This document shows positions 41,494 to 50,902 of a stretch of DNA of 64,000 bases, piece by piece; position 1 is the first letter of the stretch, and the number at the start of each line of letters is the position of its first letter. The position numbers and the translations under genes were made by a program. The stretch covers positions 207,969 to 271,968 of the forward strand of contig NZ_BMUL01000005.1 in the NCBI RefSeq assembly GCF_014650175.1, given 5' to 3'. The notes beneath the pieces were generated by a model. That model was given only the letters and a program-made list of their open reading frames with translations, ran no database searches and was not told the origin of the DNA. This stretch comes from Streptomyces termitum. Lineage in GTDB: Bacteria; Actinomycetota; Actinomycetes; Streptomycetales; Streptomycetaceae.

Positions 41494-41624
41494 CGCACCG
41501 GCGGCCCCGCCGGGCGACCCGCCCCCGTCACCCGGCGGCCGGTGTCGCCGGTCCGTGCCCGGCCCGGATCCGGGTACGCTTCGACCCGCCCCGACCTGCG
41601 ACGACACCACAGGAGGCAGACGCG

Positions 41625-42851
41625 ATGGCCGACCGGGTCACGGTGATCGGCTGGGACGGCTCGCCCCTCACCGAGGCGGCCCGGTCCGCGCTCTCGGCCG
41701 CCACCCTGGTGGCCGGCGCCGCCCACCACCTGGCACTCCCCGAGACGCCCCCCTGCGCCGAACACGTCCGGCTCGGCAGCGTCGACCTCGCCGCCCGCCG
41801 CATCGCGGGCCACCGAGGCACCGCCGTCGTCCTCGCCGACGGCGACCCCGGCTTCTTCGGCGTCGTCCGCGCCCTGCGCGCCCCCGAGCACGGCCTGGAG
41901 GTCGAGGTCGTCCCCGCCGTCTCCTCGGTCGCCGCCGCCTTCGCCCGCGCCGGCATGCCCTGGGACGACACCCGCGTCGTCGTCGCCCACCAGCGCACCC
42001 TGCGCCGCGCCGTCAACGTCTGCCGCGCCCACCCCAAGGTCGCCGTCCTGACCTCCCCCGGCGCCGGCCCCGCCGAACTCGCCCTCCTCCTCGACGGCGT
42101 CCACCGCACCTTCGTCGTCTGCGAGGAACTCGGCACCTCCCGCGAACAGGTCTCCGTCCTCACCTCCGACCGGGCCGCCGACCACACCTGGCGCGACCCC
42201 AACGTCGTCCTCGTCATCGGCGGCGCCGGCGGCACCGGCGCCTCCACCGCCCCCTGGCTCATGGGCCACGACCCGGCCGCCGGAGCCGCCCGGGGCTGGG
42301 CGCTGCCCGCCGCCCCGGAGGAGGGGACCGCCCCCGCCGAACGCCCCGGCGAGGACCCCACCCTGCGCGCCGTCCAGCTCGCCCGCCTCGGCCCCCGGCC
42401 GGGCGACCTCGTCTGGGACATCGGCGGCGCGGGCGGCGCCTTCGCCGTCGAGGCCGCCCGCTTCGGCGCCGCCGTCATCGCCGTCGACGCCGACCCGGCC
42501 GCCCGCACCCGCACCGAGGCCGCCGCCCGCCGCCACGGCGTCCTCCTCCAGACCGTCACCGGCCGCGCCCCGCACGTCCTGGAGAGCCTCCCCGAGCCCG
42601 ACGTCGTCCGCGTCGCCGCCGGCGGCGTCCCCGTCGTCACCGCGTGCACCGACCGCCGCCCCGACCGGATCACCGCCCACGCCACCACCCGCGACGGGGC
42701 CGAGGCGATCGGCGCGGCCCTCGCCGACGGCGGCTACACCGTCGAGACCGTCCTCCTCCAGACCGTCGGCCTCGATCCCGCCGACTGGACCGAGCGCGAG
42801 CGCTCCGTCGTCTTCCTGCTCTCCGGCCGCCGGACCGCCACCGCCCCGTGA
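41625..42851 (+). CDS. cobL: Precorrin-6Y C5,15-methyltransferase (decarboxylating)
   Basis: A 408-residue CbiE-CbiT fusion that methylates C5 and C15 of precorrin-6Y and decarboxylates the acetate side chain, leading to precorrin-8 in cobalamin synthesis. The N-half is a tetrapyrrole methylase (VVLADGDPGFFGVVRAL, VEVVPAVSSVAAAFARAGMP); the C-half is a class I methylase with the SAM loop LVWDIGGAGGAFAVEAARF and VIAVDADPAART. AGGAGG precedes the ATG. It opens a run of corrinoid genes. Confidence 0.93.
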   Translation: MADRVTVIGWDGSPLTEAARSALSAATLVAGAAHHLALPETPPCAEHVRLGSVDLAARRIAGHRGTAVVLADGDPGFFGVVRALRAPEHGLEVEVVPAVSSVAAAFARAGMPWDDTRVVVAHQRTLRRAVNVCRAHPKVAVLTSPGAGPAELALLLDGVHRTFVVCEELGTSREQVSVLTSDRAADHTWRDPNVVLVIGGAGGTGASTAPWLMGHDPAAGAARGWALPAAPEEGTAPAERPGEDPTLRAVQLARLGPRPGDLVWDIGGAGGAFAVEAARFGAAVIAVDADPAARTRTEAAARRHGVLLQTVTGRAPHVLESLPEPDVVRVAAGGVPVVTACTDRRPDRITAHATTRDGAEAIGAALADGGYTVETVLLQTVGLDPADWTERERSVVFLLSGRRTATAP

Positions 42852-43164
42852 CCCGGCCGTCCGGGCGGGAAGGTAGGCTGGCCGATTGTTGTACCGCGCC
42901 GGGACCTTCGGCATGTTGTTCGTCAATGTCCCGAATCGCTGACCGTCTTGACCCGTTCTCGGCGGTCAACGGGGTGCGGTGCACCGGGGGGACGGCGCGA
43001 CGTGGCGCAGTCCACAGCGCGCCGTGGCGGAACCGCCTGCCACGAAGGCCGCGGGCCGCGACAATGCATGGGTGTCCGCGCGTCTCCGTGCCGCGCGGCG
43101 CACGCGCTCGTTCTCGTTGACGGGCGCGGCTCTGAACGAACACAACGATGGGCGAGGGGTACGC
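42852..43164. other. Intergenic region before bluB-cobT
   Basis: No gene or recognisable cobalamin riboswitch (no B12-box or kissing-loop core) was found. TAGGCT at about 42872 may be a -10. The bluB-cobT frame is open from 42979 but without a ribosome site. Confidence 0.45.
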
Positions 43165-46100
43165 ATGACGGACACCGGCCAGGTCCCGGGCGAGGGACTG
43201 CCGGAGAACGCAGGCATGGTCGAGCAGCCGGGCATCCCCGCTCCGGGCGCGTACACCTTCCTGGACCCCTCCGGCCAGCACCCCGGCCAGCAGCTCCCCG
43301 AGGACGACGACATGCTCCTCATGCCGGGCGCCCAGGGCGCCTGGAGCGAGCACCCGCCGGGCGCCGTCCCCACCCCGCCGATCGCCGTCCCCGCCCAGGC
43401 GGGCTCCGGACCGGCCGGCCAGGACCCGCTCGCCCCGCAGGGCGACCCGCTCACCGACCCGCTGCCGGACCCGCTCACCGACCCGCTCACCGGGCCCCTG
43501 CCGACCGGTCCCGTCCTCGCCGACCGGCTCACCGCCCCGGCCGGCGCCACCCCGCCGCAGGGCGTCCGGCTCGCGCCGCAGGCACAGCACGGCACCCCCG
43601 CGCACGGCGTCCCCGTCGCGCCCCAGGAGGCCGTCGCCACCGCCCACGGCTACGAGCCCGGCATCCTCGACACCGGCGCCCACGAGGCGGCCGGCCGCGA
43701 CACCGGCTCCGTCGACCTCGGCGGCGTCCGCGTCCCGCCGACGGCCACCCCGCCGGCCGGCACCCCCGTCCCGCAGCGCCGCCCGCTCCACATGGGCCCG
43801 CCCGTCCCCGAGACCGCCACCGGCGGCGTCGTGCGCTCGCTCGCCGACCGGGGCCCGGCCGCGCCCGCCGCGCAGCCCGTCCCGGCGCCCGTTCCCGAGC
43901 CCCTCGTGGCCACGGCCCCCGCGCCCGTGCCCGTACGGAACCCGGGACCGCCCACCACCGGGCCCGAGTACTTCGACATCGCGCAGGACCAGCAGCTCGC
44001 CCCGCAGGGCGCCGAGCCGTGGACCGCGCAGCCCCAGGAGTTCCCGGCGGCCCCCGGGGTTCCCGCGGAGGCGACCGCCCCCCAGAGCGGTTTCGTCCCG
44101 GTCGAGGGCACCGTCCCGACCACCCCGCACCTGGCCCCCGTCCCGGCCCCCGAGCAGGCCGAACCGGCGGTCGAGGCCGTCGTCCCCGCCCCGCGCGAGG
44201 GCGAGCCCGCCGCCGAGGCCCCCGTGGAGCCCCCCGCCGAGCAGGCCGCCACCGAGCCGACGGCCGCCGAACCGGTCGCCGCGGAGGCCGTCGCCGAACC
44301 GGCCGAGCCCGTGGCGCCTGGGGCGCCCGAGGCCCAGGAAGCCCCGGAGGCCGAGGCCCCGGTGGAGACCCCCGAGGCCGCCGAGACCCCCGCCGAGCCG
44401 GTGGCCGAGGCCGGGGCGCCCGCAGTGGAGACCGTCGCGCCCGACGCCGTACCGGCGGAGCCCGTCGCGGAGCAGCAGCCCGCCCCGGAGTCCCCCGCCG
44501 AGGAGATCCAGGCCGAGGAGACCCCGGCCGGGGAGGCCCCGGTCGCCGAGCAGCAGCCGGCCGCCGCCGAGCAGCCCGCCCCGGAACCGGCCGCCGCCGA
44601 GACCGCTGAGGCCGTGGAGGCCGTGGAGGCCGCCGGGGCCGTGGAGCCCGCCGCCGGGGCCGTGGAGCCCGCCGCCGGGGCCGTGGAGCCCGCCGCCGGG
44701 GCCGTGGAGCCCGCCGCCGGGGCCGGGCCCGCCGAGCAGCCGGTGCCCGCCGAGGCCGAGGCCGCCCCCGAGTACCCCGCCGCCGTCGAGGAGCTCCCGG
44801 CCGGGGAGGCGCCCGCCCCGGAGGCCCCCGCCGAGGCGTTCGCCGACGTCACCGCCGAGGTCCCGGCGGAGGCGCCCGTCGTCGCCGTCGCCGAGGAGAT
44901 CCCGGTCGTCGCCGAGGACGCCCCCGAGGCCCCCGCCCAGGAGGTCCAGGAGACCCCGGCCGCCGAAGCGCCCGCCGAGGCCCCCGAGGGATCCACCGAC
45001 GAGCAGGACGAGCAGACCGGGCAGCAGACCGGGCAGCAGGCCGACGAGCGGGCCGAGGAGTCCGTCGAGGCCCCGGCCGAGGTCCGGCCCGCCGCCCCCG
45101 CGCCCGGCTACGACGACGCCGAGCGCGAGGCCGTGCTCCGCGTCATGCGCGAGCGCCGCGACATCCGCAACGGCTTCCGCTCCGACCCCATCCCGCACGA
45201 GGTGCTGCTCCGCGTCCTGGAGGCCGCCCACACGGCCCCCAGCGTCGGCCACTCGCAGCCCTGGGACTTCGTCGTCATCCGGTCCGCCGAGACCCGGCAG
45301 ACCATGCACGAGCTGGCCCAGCGGCAGCGCGAGGCGTACGCCCAGTCGCTGCCCAAGGCCCGCGCCAAGCAGTTCAAGGAACTGAAGATCGAGGCCATCC
45401 TCGACACCCCGGTCAACATCGTGGTGACCGCCGACCCCACCCGGGGCGGCCGGCACACCCTCGGCCGCTACACGCAGCCGCAGATGGCCCCGTACTCCTC
45501 CGCCCTCGCCGTCGAGAACCTCTGGCTCGCCGCCCGCGCCGAGGGCCTCGGCGTCGGCTGGGTCAGCTTCTTCGACGAGCGCGAGATGGTCCGCGAGCTC
45601 GGCCTCCCCGAGCACCTGGAGGTCGTCGCGTACCTCTGCGTCGGGTACGTCGACGAGTTCCCCGACGAGCCCGAGCTGATGCAGGCGGGCTGGGCCAAGC
45701 GCCGCCCGCTCGCCTGGGTCGTCCACGAGGAGACGTACGGCCGCCGCGCCCTGCCCGGCGAGGAGCCGCACGACCTCCTCCAGGAGACCGTCGCCTCCAT
45801 CCGCCCGCTCGACGCCAAGGCGCTCGGCGAGGCGTGGGAGCGGCAGAAGCGGATGACCAAGCCGGCCGGCGCCCTCGGCATGCTGGAGATCATCTCCGCG
45901 CAGCTCTGCGGCCTCTCCCGGGTCTGCCCGCCGCCGATCCCGGAGCCCGCCGCCGTCGCGGTCTTCGCCGGCGACCACGGCGTCCACGCCCAGGGCGTCA
46001 CCCCCTGGCCGCAGGAGGTCACCGGCCAGATGGTGGCCAACTTCCTCGGCGGGGGAGCGGTCTGCAACGCCTTCGCGCACCAGGTCGGCGCCGAGGTCTG

Positions 46101-46824
46101 CGTCATCGACGTCGGCGTCGCCACCGAACTGCCCGCCACCCCCGGCCTGCTGCCCCGCAAGGTCCGCGCCGGGACCGCCGACTTCACCGCCGGGCCCGCG
46201 ATGACCCGCGAGGAGACCATCGCCGCCATCGAGGTCGGCATCGAGACCGCCCGCGACCTCGTCGCGGCCGGGAACAAGGCGCTCCTCACCGGCGAGATGG
46301 GCATCGCGAACACCACCGCGTCCGCCGCCCTCATCTCCGTCTTCACCGGCGTCGACCCGGCCGAGGTCACCGGTCGCGGCACCGGCATCAACGACGAGAC
46401 CCACGCCCGCAAGGTCGACGTGGTCCGCCGCGCCCTCGACCTGCACCAGCCCGACCCGGCGGACCCCATCGAGGTCCTGTCCCGGATCGGCGGCCTGGAG
46501 CACGCCGCCCTCGTCGGCCTCATCCTGGGCGCCGCCTCGCTGCGCACCCCGGTGATCCTCGACGGCGTCTCCACCGGCGCGGCGGCCCTCGTCGCCCGCG
46601 CCATCGCCCCCGAGTCGCTCGCCGCCTGCATCGCCGGACACCGCAGCGCCGAGCCCGGCCACGTCGCCGCCCTCAACAAGCTGGGCCTGCGCCCCCTGGT
46701 CGACCTCGACCTCCGCCTCGGCGAGGGCACCGGCGCCCTCCTCGCCCTGCCGCTGGTGCAGAGCGTGGCCCGCGCCATGCACGAGGTCGCGACCTTCGAC
46801 TCCGCCGGCGTCACCGAGAAGTAG
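43165..46824 (+). CDS. cobT: BluB-CobT fusion with long low-complexity head
   Basis: A 1219-residue protein. Residues 1-640 are Ala/Pro/Glu-rich low complexity with short motifs and a 21-bp repeat tract. Residues 648-850 are a BluB-type nitroreductase (RRDIRNGFRSDPIPHEVLLR, APSVGHSQPWDFVV, WVSFFDEREMVRELGLPEHL), which destroys FMNH2 to make dimethylbenzimidazole (DMB). Residues 882-1205 are CobT (KPAGALGMLEIISAQL, AVFAGDHGVHAQGVTPWP, MGIANTTASAALISVFTG, catalytic Glu in LRLGEGTGALLALPLV), which joins DMB to nicotinate mononucleotide. One chain thus makes and activates the lower ligand of B12. GAGGGG precedes the ATG. Confidence 0.88.
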   Translation: MTDTGQVPGEGLPENAGMVEQPGIPAPGAYTFLDPSGQHPGQQLPEDDDMLLMPGAQGAWSEHPPGAVPTPPIAVPAQAGSGPAGQDPLAPQGDPLTDPLPDPLTDPLTGPLPTGPVLADRLTAPAGATPPQGVRLAPQAQHGTPAHGVPVAPQEAVATAHGYEPGILDTGAHEAAGRDTGSVDLGGVRVPPTATPPAGTPVPQRRPLHMGPPVPETATGGVVRSLADRGPAAPAAQPVPAPVPEPLVATAPAPVPVRNPGPPTTGPEYFDIAQDQQLAPQGAEPWTAQPQEFPAAPGVPAEATAPQSGFVPVEGTVPTTPHLAPVPAPEQAEPAVEAVVPAPREGEPAAEAPVEPPAEQAATEPTAAEPVAAEAVAEPAEPVAPGAPEAQEAPEAEAPVETPEAAETPAEPVAEAGAPAVETVAPDAVPAEPVAEQQPAPESPAEEIQAEETPAGEAPVAEQQPAAAEQPAPEPAAAETAEAVEAVEAAGAVEPAAGAVEPAAGAVEPAAGAVEPAAGAGPAEQPVPAEAEAAPEYPAAVEELPAGEAPAPEAPAEAFADVTAEVPAEAPVVAVAEEIPVVAEDAPEAPAQEVQETPAAEAPAEAPEGSTDEQDEQTGQQTGQQADERAEESVEAPAEVRPAAPAPGYDDAEREAVLRVMRERRDIRNGFRSDPIPHEVLLRVLEAAHTAPSVGHSQPWDFVVIRSAETRQTMHELAQRQREAYAQSLPKARAKQFKELKIEAILDTPVNIVVTADPTRGGRHTLGRYTQPQMAPYSSALAVENLWLAARAEGLGVGWVSFFDEREMVRELGLPEHLEVVAYLCVGYVDEFPDEPELMQAGWAKRRPLAWVVHEETYGRRALPGEEPHDLLQETVASIRPLDAKALGEAWERQKRMTKPAGALGMLEIISAQLCGLSRVCPPPIPEPAAVAVFAGDHGVHAQGVTPWPQEVTGQMVANFLGGGAVCNAFAHQVGAEVCVIDVGVATELPATPGLLPRKVRAGTADFTAGPAMTREETIAAIEVGIETARDLVAAGNKALLTGEMGIANTTASAALISVFTGVDPAEVTGRGTGINDETHARKVDVVRRALDLHQPDPADPIEVLSRIGGLEHAALVGLILGAASLRTPVILDGVSTGAAALVARAIAPESLAACIAGHRSAEPGHVAALNKLGLRPLVDLDLRLGEGTGALLALPLVQSVARAMHEVATFDSAGVTEK
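44641..44724. repeat. Four exact 21-bp tandem repeats
   Basis: Four identical 21-bp units (GTGGAGCCCGCCGCC then GGGGCC) at 44641, 44662, 44683 and 44704, each encoding VEPAAGA, inside the low-complexity head of BluB-CobT. Confidence 0.95.
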
Positions 46825-47023
46825 CCGGTACGGCCCCGGCGCCGCCGCCCTCCCCGGGAGGCGGCCCCGGGGCCGCCCCATGTCCCGCGCCCGCCGAGGG
46901 ACCAGGGTCACAAGGTGCCCACGCCACGTCACCGATATCGTGGACACCGGGCCCCACCGCCCGCCCACCAGCCGCTTCGCCGCCGCAGCGGCCCGCACGC
47001 CCCTTCTGAGGAGCCGCCCGCAC

Positions 47024-48247
47024 ATGGCCGAGCACGTCGAGCACCCCGCCTATCCCGTCGGCCTCCGCCTCGCCGGCCGGCGCGTCGTCGTCCTCGGCGG
47101 CGGCACGGTCGCCCAGCGCCGGCTGCCCGCCCTCATCGCCGCCGGCGCCGACATCACCCTCGTCTCGCCGTCCGCCACCCCCTCCGTGGAGGCGATGGCC
47201 GAGGCCGGCGAGCTGACCTGGGTCCGCCGCCGGTACGAGGACGGCGACCTGGCCGACGCCTGGTACGCGCTCGTCGCCACCACCGACCCGGCCGCCAACG
47301 CCGCCGCCTCCGCCGAGGCCGAGCGCGCCCGCGTCTGGTGCGTCCGCTCCGACGACGCCGAGGCCGCCACCGCCTGGACCCCGGCCACCGGCCGCGGCGA
47401 CGGCGTCACCGTCGCCGTCCTCACCGGCCACGACCCGCGCCGCTCGGCCGCCGTCCGGGACGCGATCCTGGAGGGCCTGCGCGACGGCTCCCTCGCCGCT
47501 CCCGCCCGGCGCGCCCGCACCCCCTTCGTCGCCCTCGTCGGCGGCGGCCCCGGCGACCCCGACCTGATCACCGTGCGCGGCCGCCGACTGCTCGCCGAGG
47601 CCGACGTCGTCATCGCCGACCGGCTCGGCCCCCGCGACCTCCTGGACGAGCTGCCGCCGCACGTCGAGGTGATCGACGCGGCGAAGATCCCGTACGGCCG
47701 CTTCATGGCCCAGGAGGCCATCAACCACGCGCTGATCGAGCACGCCAAGGCCGGGAAGTCCGTCGTCCGCCTCAAGGGCGGCGACCCCTTCGTCTTCGGC
47801 CGCGGCATGGAGGAGGCCCAGGCGCTCGCCGCCGAGGGCATCGCCTGCACCGTCGTGCCCGGCATCTCCAGCTCCATATCCGTCCCCGGCGCCGCCGGCA
47901 TCCCGGTCACCCACCGGGGCGTCGCCCACGAGTTCACCGTGGTCAGCGGCCACGTCGCCCCCGACGACCCGCGCTCGCTGGTCGACTGGGCCTCGCTCGC
48001 CAAGCTCACCGGCACCCTGGTGATCCTCATGGGCGTCGACAAGATAGGGAAGATCGCCGAGGCGCTCGTCGCCCACGGCAAGGCCCCCGACACCCCGCTC
48101 GCCCTCGTCCAGGAGGGCACCACCGCCGCCCAGCGCCGGGTGGACGCCACCCTCGCCACCGTCGCCGACGCCGTGCGGGAGCACGAGGTCCGCCCGCCGG
48201 CCGTCATCGTGATCGGCCCGGTCGTCGCCGAGGGCCCCCACCGCTGA
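47024..48247 (+). CDS. cobA: Siroheme synthase/uroporphyrinogen-III methyltransferase
   Basis: A 407-residue CysG-like protein. Residues 1-150 form the precorrin-2 dehydrogenase/ferrochelatase domain (GRRVVVLGGGTVAQRRLPAL, VWCVRSDDAEAATAWTPA); residues 160-400 form the SUMT methylase (VALVGGGPGDPDLITVRGRR, DVVIADRLGPRDLLDELP, VRLKGGDPFVFGRGMEEAQA, VVPGISSSISVPGAAGIPVT). The usual CysG middle helical domain is short. It makes precorrin-2 for both B12 and siroheme, suiting its place beside cobL and bluB-cobT. GAGGAG lies 12 nt before the ATG. Confidence 0.93.
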   Translation: MAEHVEHPAYPVGLRLAGRRVVVLGGGTVAQRRLPALIAAGADITLVSPSATPSVEAMAEAGELTWVRRRYEDGDLADAWYALVATTDPAANAAASAEAERARVWCVRSDDAEAATAWTPATGRGDGVTVAVLTGHDPRRSAAVRDAILEGLRDGSLAAPARRARTPFVALVGGGPGDPDLITVRGRRLLAEADVVIADRLGPRDLLDELPPHVEVIDAAKIPYGRFMAQEAINHALIEHAKAGKSVVRLKGGDPFVFGRGMEEAQALAAEGIACTVVPGISSSISVPGAAGIPVTHRGVAHEFTVVSGHVAPDDPRSLVDWASLAKLTGTLVILMGVDKIGKIAEALVAHGKAPDTPLALVQEGTTAAQRRVDATLATVADAVREHEVRPPAVIVIGPVVAEGPHR

Positions 48248-48329
48248 ACCCCGTCCCCGCCCCGGCGGGCGGCGCCCGCCGCCCGTCCCACGCATTGGCA
48301 CCACACCCCGGACAAGGCAGTATCACCCC

Positions 48330-49148
48330 GTGGCCGAACTCATCACGATCGACGACCCCGACGACCCCCGCCTGCGCGACTACACCGGCCTGACCGACGT
48401 CGAACTGCGCCGCCGCCGCGAACCCGCCGAGGGCCTCTTCATCGCCGAGGGCGAGAAGGTCATCCGCCGCGCGAAGCAGGCCGGATACGAGATGCGGTCG
48501 ATGCTGCTCTCGGCGAAGTGGGTCGACGTCATGCGCGACGTCATCGACGAGGTCCCGGCACCCGTCTACGCCGTCCAGCCCGACCTCGCCGAGCGGGTCA
48601 CCGGCTACCACGTGCACCGCGGCGCCCTCGCCTCCATGCAGCGCAAGCCCCTCCCGGACGCCGCCGCGCTCCTCGCGACCGCCCGCCGCGTCGCCGTCAT
48701 GGAGTCGGTCAACGACCACACCAACATCGGCGCCATCTTCCGCAGCGCCGCCGCCCTCGGCATGGACGCCGTCCTGCTCTCCCCGGACTGCGCCGACCCG
48801 CTCTACCGCCGCTCGGTGAAGGTCTCCATGGGCGCCGTCTTCTCCGTCCCGTACGCCCGCCTGGACGTCTGGCCGCGCGGTCTGGAGGCGGTCCGCGAGG
48901 CGGGCTTCAAGCTCCTCGCGCTCACCCCGGACGAGAAGGCCACCTCCATGGACGAGGCCGCCCCGCACCGCCTCGACCGGGTCGCCCTGATGCTCGGCGC
49001 GGAGGGCGAGGGCCTCTCCACCCAGGCCCTGCGCGCCGCCGACGAATGGGTCCGCATCCCGATGGCCCACGGCGTCGACTCGCTCAACGTGGGCGCGGCC
49101 GCCGCCGTCGCCTTCTACGCGGTGACGACGGGCCGCCCCGAGGCGTGA
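48330..49148 (+). CDS. TrmH/SpoU-family RNA 2'-O-methyltransferase
   Basis: A 272-residue SPOUT methyltransferase. The substrate-binding domain opens with FIAEGEKVIRRAKQAGYEMR, and the knotted SAM site carries NDHTNIGAIFRSAAALGMD, LMLGAEGEGLS and IPMAHGVDSLNVGAAAAVAFY, the three SpoU motifs. The target (tRNA or 23S rRNA) cannot be decided. The start is GTG with no ribosome site; TATCAC upstream hints at a leaderless mRNA. Confidence 0.9.
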   Translation: MAELITIDDPDDPRLRDYTGLTDVELRRRREPAEGLFIAEGEKVIRRAKQAGYEMRSMLLSAKWVDVMRDVIDEVPAPVYAVQPDLAERVTGYHVHRGALASMQRKPLPDAAALLATARRVAVMESVNDHTNIGAIFRSAAALGMDAVLLSPDCADPLYRRSVKVSMGAVFSVPYARLDVWPRGLEAVREAGFKLLALTPDEKATSMDEAAPHRLDRVALMLGAEGEGLSTQALRAADEWVRIPMAHGVDSLNVGAAAAVAFYAVTTGRPEA

Positions 49149-49154
49149 CGGCAC

Positions 49155-49196
49155 GACGACGGCCCCGGTACGCGCGCGCGTACCGGGGCCGTCGTC
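49155..49196. terminator. Perfect palindrome, bidirectional terminator
   Basis: A 42-bp perfect palindrome (GACGACGGCCCCGGTACGCG with its complement) lies between the convergent TrmH and kinase genes. Confidence 0.9.
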
Positions 49197-49216
49197 ATGT
49201 GCGGGCGGGCGCCGGA

Positions 49217-50392
49217 TCAGTTCTGGAGGGCCTGCGCGGCGGCGATCCCGAGCGCCACCACCAGCGTCACGACCACGAAGACGAAGAGGCGCTGGCGCAG
49301 CAGCCGGGGATCGGCGGGCCGCCGCCCCGTCGAGGTCGACCGGGCCCCCGGCCGGGTCCCGGGCCGCGACTGCGGATTGCGCGAGCCGCCGGTGCGCACC
49401 GGCGCCGAGGGCCGCGAGGACGGCCCCGCCCCGCGTCCCCGCGGCGGCACCCGCTCGGACGACTCCCGCCCCCGGGTGTCCCGGGGGTCGGTGTACCGCT
49501 CGGTCGGCCGCAGCGTGGCCCGGTCCTCCATCCGCTCGCGCGGCGCCGGCGGCCGGGCCGACGACAGCCCCTGCGCCTCGCGGGCCGCGATCTCCTTGAG
49601 CCGCATCGACAGCTGGAGCGTGCTGGGCCGGTCCTCCGGATCCTTCGCCAGACAGGCCCGGATCAGCGGCGCCAGCGCGTCCGGCACCCCCTGGAGCTGC
49701 GCCTCCTCGTGCACCACGCGGTACAGCATGACCTCGGAACTGCCGTGCCCGAAGGGCGAGTCGCCCATGGAGGCGTACGCGAGCGTCGCCCCGAGCGAGA
49801 AGACGTCGGTCGCCGGGGTGACCGCCGCCCCCCGCACCTGCTCGGGCGCGAGGAAACCGGGGGAGCCGACCGCCGTGCCGACGTGCGTGAGGGTGCTGGC
49901 ACCGGTGGCCCAGGCGATGCCGAAGTCGATGATCCGGGGGCCCTTGGGGGAGAGCAGGATGTTCGAGGGCTTCAGGTCCCGGTGCACCACCCCGGCCTCG
50001 TGGACGGCGACCAGGCCCTCGGAGAGCGCGGCCCCGATGGTGGCCACGTCGGCGGCCCGCAGCGGACCCTCCTCCGCGACCCGGTCGTGCAGCGAGGGAC
50101 CGGGGACGTACTGGGTGGCGAACCACGGCCGCTCGGCCTCCAGGTCGGCCGCGACCAGCCGGGCCGTGCAGCCGCCCCGGATCCGCCGGGCCGCCGACAC
50201 CTCACGGGCGAACCGGGAGCGGAACTCCTGGTCCTCGGCCAGGTCCGGCCGGATCACCTTCAGGGCCACCCGCTGGCCGCGGCGGTCGGAGCCGAGGTAC
50301 ACGACCCCCATGCCTCCGGCGCCCAGCCTGCGGTGGAGCCGGAACGCCCCGACGATCCGCGGGTCCTCGCGCCGGAGCCGCATCATCGCCAT
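49217..50392 (-). CDS. Membrane-anchored Ser/Thr protein kinase
   Basis: A 391-residue PknB-type kinase. The P-loop is RLGAGGMGVVYLG, the ATP lysine VALKVIRP (Lys45), the catalytic loop VVHRDLKPSNILL, the metal-binding DFGIAWATG and the LAPEQVRG segment. After the domain (about residue 275) come 90 residues of Pro/Arg/Ser-rich linker and one membrane helix (FVFVVVTLVVALGIAAA) at the extreme C-terminus, leaving almost nothing outside the cell; no PASTA or sensor domain exists. GAGGGGACGG precedes the ATG. Confidence 0.92.
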   Translation of the reverse strand: MAMMRLRREDPRIVGAFRLHRRLGAGGMGVVYLGSDRRGQRVALKVIRPDLAEDQEFRSRFAREVSAARRIRGGCTARLVAADLEAERPWFATQYVPGPSLHDRVAEEGPLRAADVATIGAALSEGLVAVHEAGVVHRDLKPSNILLSPKGPRIIDFGIAWATGASTLTHVGTAVGSPGFLAPEQVRGAAVTPATDVFSLGATLAYASMGDSPFGHGSSEVMLYRVVHEEAQLQGVPDALAPLIRACLAKDPEDRPSTLQLSMRLKEIAAREAQGLSSARPPAPRERMEDRATLRPTERYTDPRDTRGRESSERVPPRGRGAGPSSRPSAPVRTGGSRNPQSRPGTRPGARSTSTGRRPADPRLLRQRLFVFVVVTLVVALGIAAAQALQN

Positions 50393-50803
50393 GTCCGTCC
50401 CCTCGTCCGTTCGACGTGGCACAGCTTACGTAGTGCCGCCCCGGCGCGCTCATAGGCCGCGCCCTCCCGCCGCCATCGATTGTCAGTGCTGGGAAGGAGC
50501 CCGGTCCCGCCCCGTTCCCGGGCACCCGGCCAACACCCCTTCCGGCCCACTCCACTTGGCGGCACGCTCCGCCAACTCCCCGCGCCCGCGCCCCGTCTTC
50601 CCCCGCGGGCCGCCCCTCCTCCGCGCCCGACGTGAGCCATGTCACTCCTCCCGGGCCCCGGTGGGGGCGCGTCCCTTCCGGGAAGCCCCCCACCCGCGCG
50701 CCCCCGTCTCCACCCAGGGGAGTACGCCCGGGGGCCGGGCGTCATCCTCCCGTAGGCCGGAAAGCCGGTACGCGGGCATGACGCCCCCGAGGCCCCCGCT
50801 CCC
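50393..50803. other. Intergenic region, divergent promoters
   Basis: No gene is supported between the divergent kinase and the small membrane protein. The right end carries TACTGT (50804-50809), the likely -10 of the downstream transcript. Confidence 0.5.
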
Positions 50804-50818
50804 TACTGTTGAGGTCAT

Positions 50819-50863
50819 GCGGTGGGCGCGACTCTCGTCCCCCGAGGAACACGCGCCCACCGC
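50819..50863 (+). ncRNA. 5'-UTR hairpin before small membrane protein
   Basis: GCGGTGGGCGCG (50819-50830) and CGCGCCCACCGC (50852-50863) form a perfect 12-bp stem with a 21-nt loop, starting about 10 nt after the TACTGT box, so it would be at the very 5' end of the mRNA, 40 nt before the AGGAGAGG ribosome site. It could stabilise the mRNA or be a protein or ligand site. Confidence 0.55.
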
Positions 50864-50902
50864 ACCGGAAACCTGCAAGGACAGCAACGACAGGAGAGGA
50901 CC

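Noticed and set aside
42852..43164. Cobalamin riboswitch before bluB-cobT
   Set aside because: No B12 box or characteristic core could be found by eye in this spacer.
42670..47025. A 1451-residue Gly/Ala/Asp-rich open frame on the minus strand
   Set aside because: It is the antisense shadow of cobL and bluB-cobT; composition follows the third-position GC bias of the plus-strand genes and no domain is recognisable.
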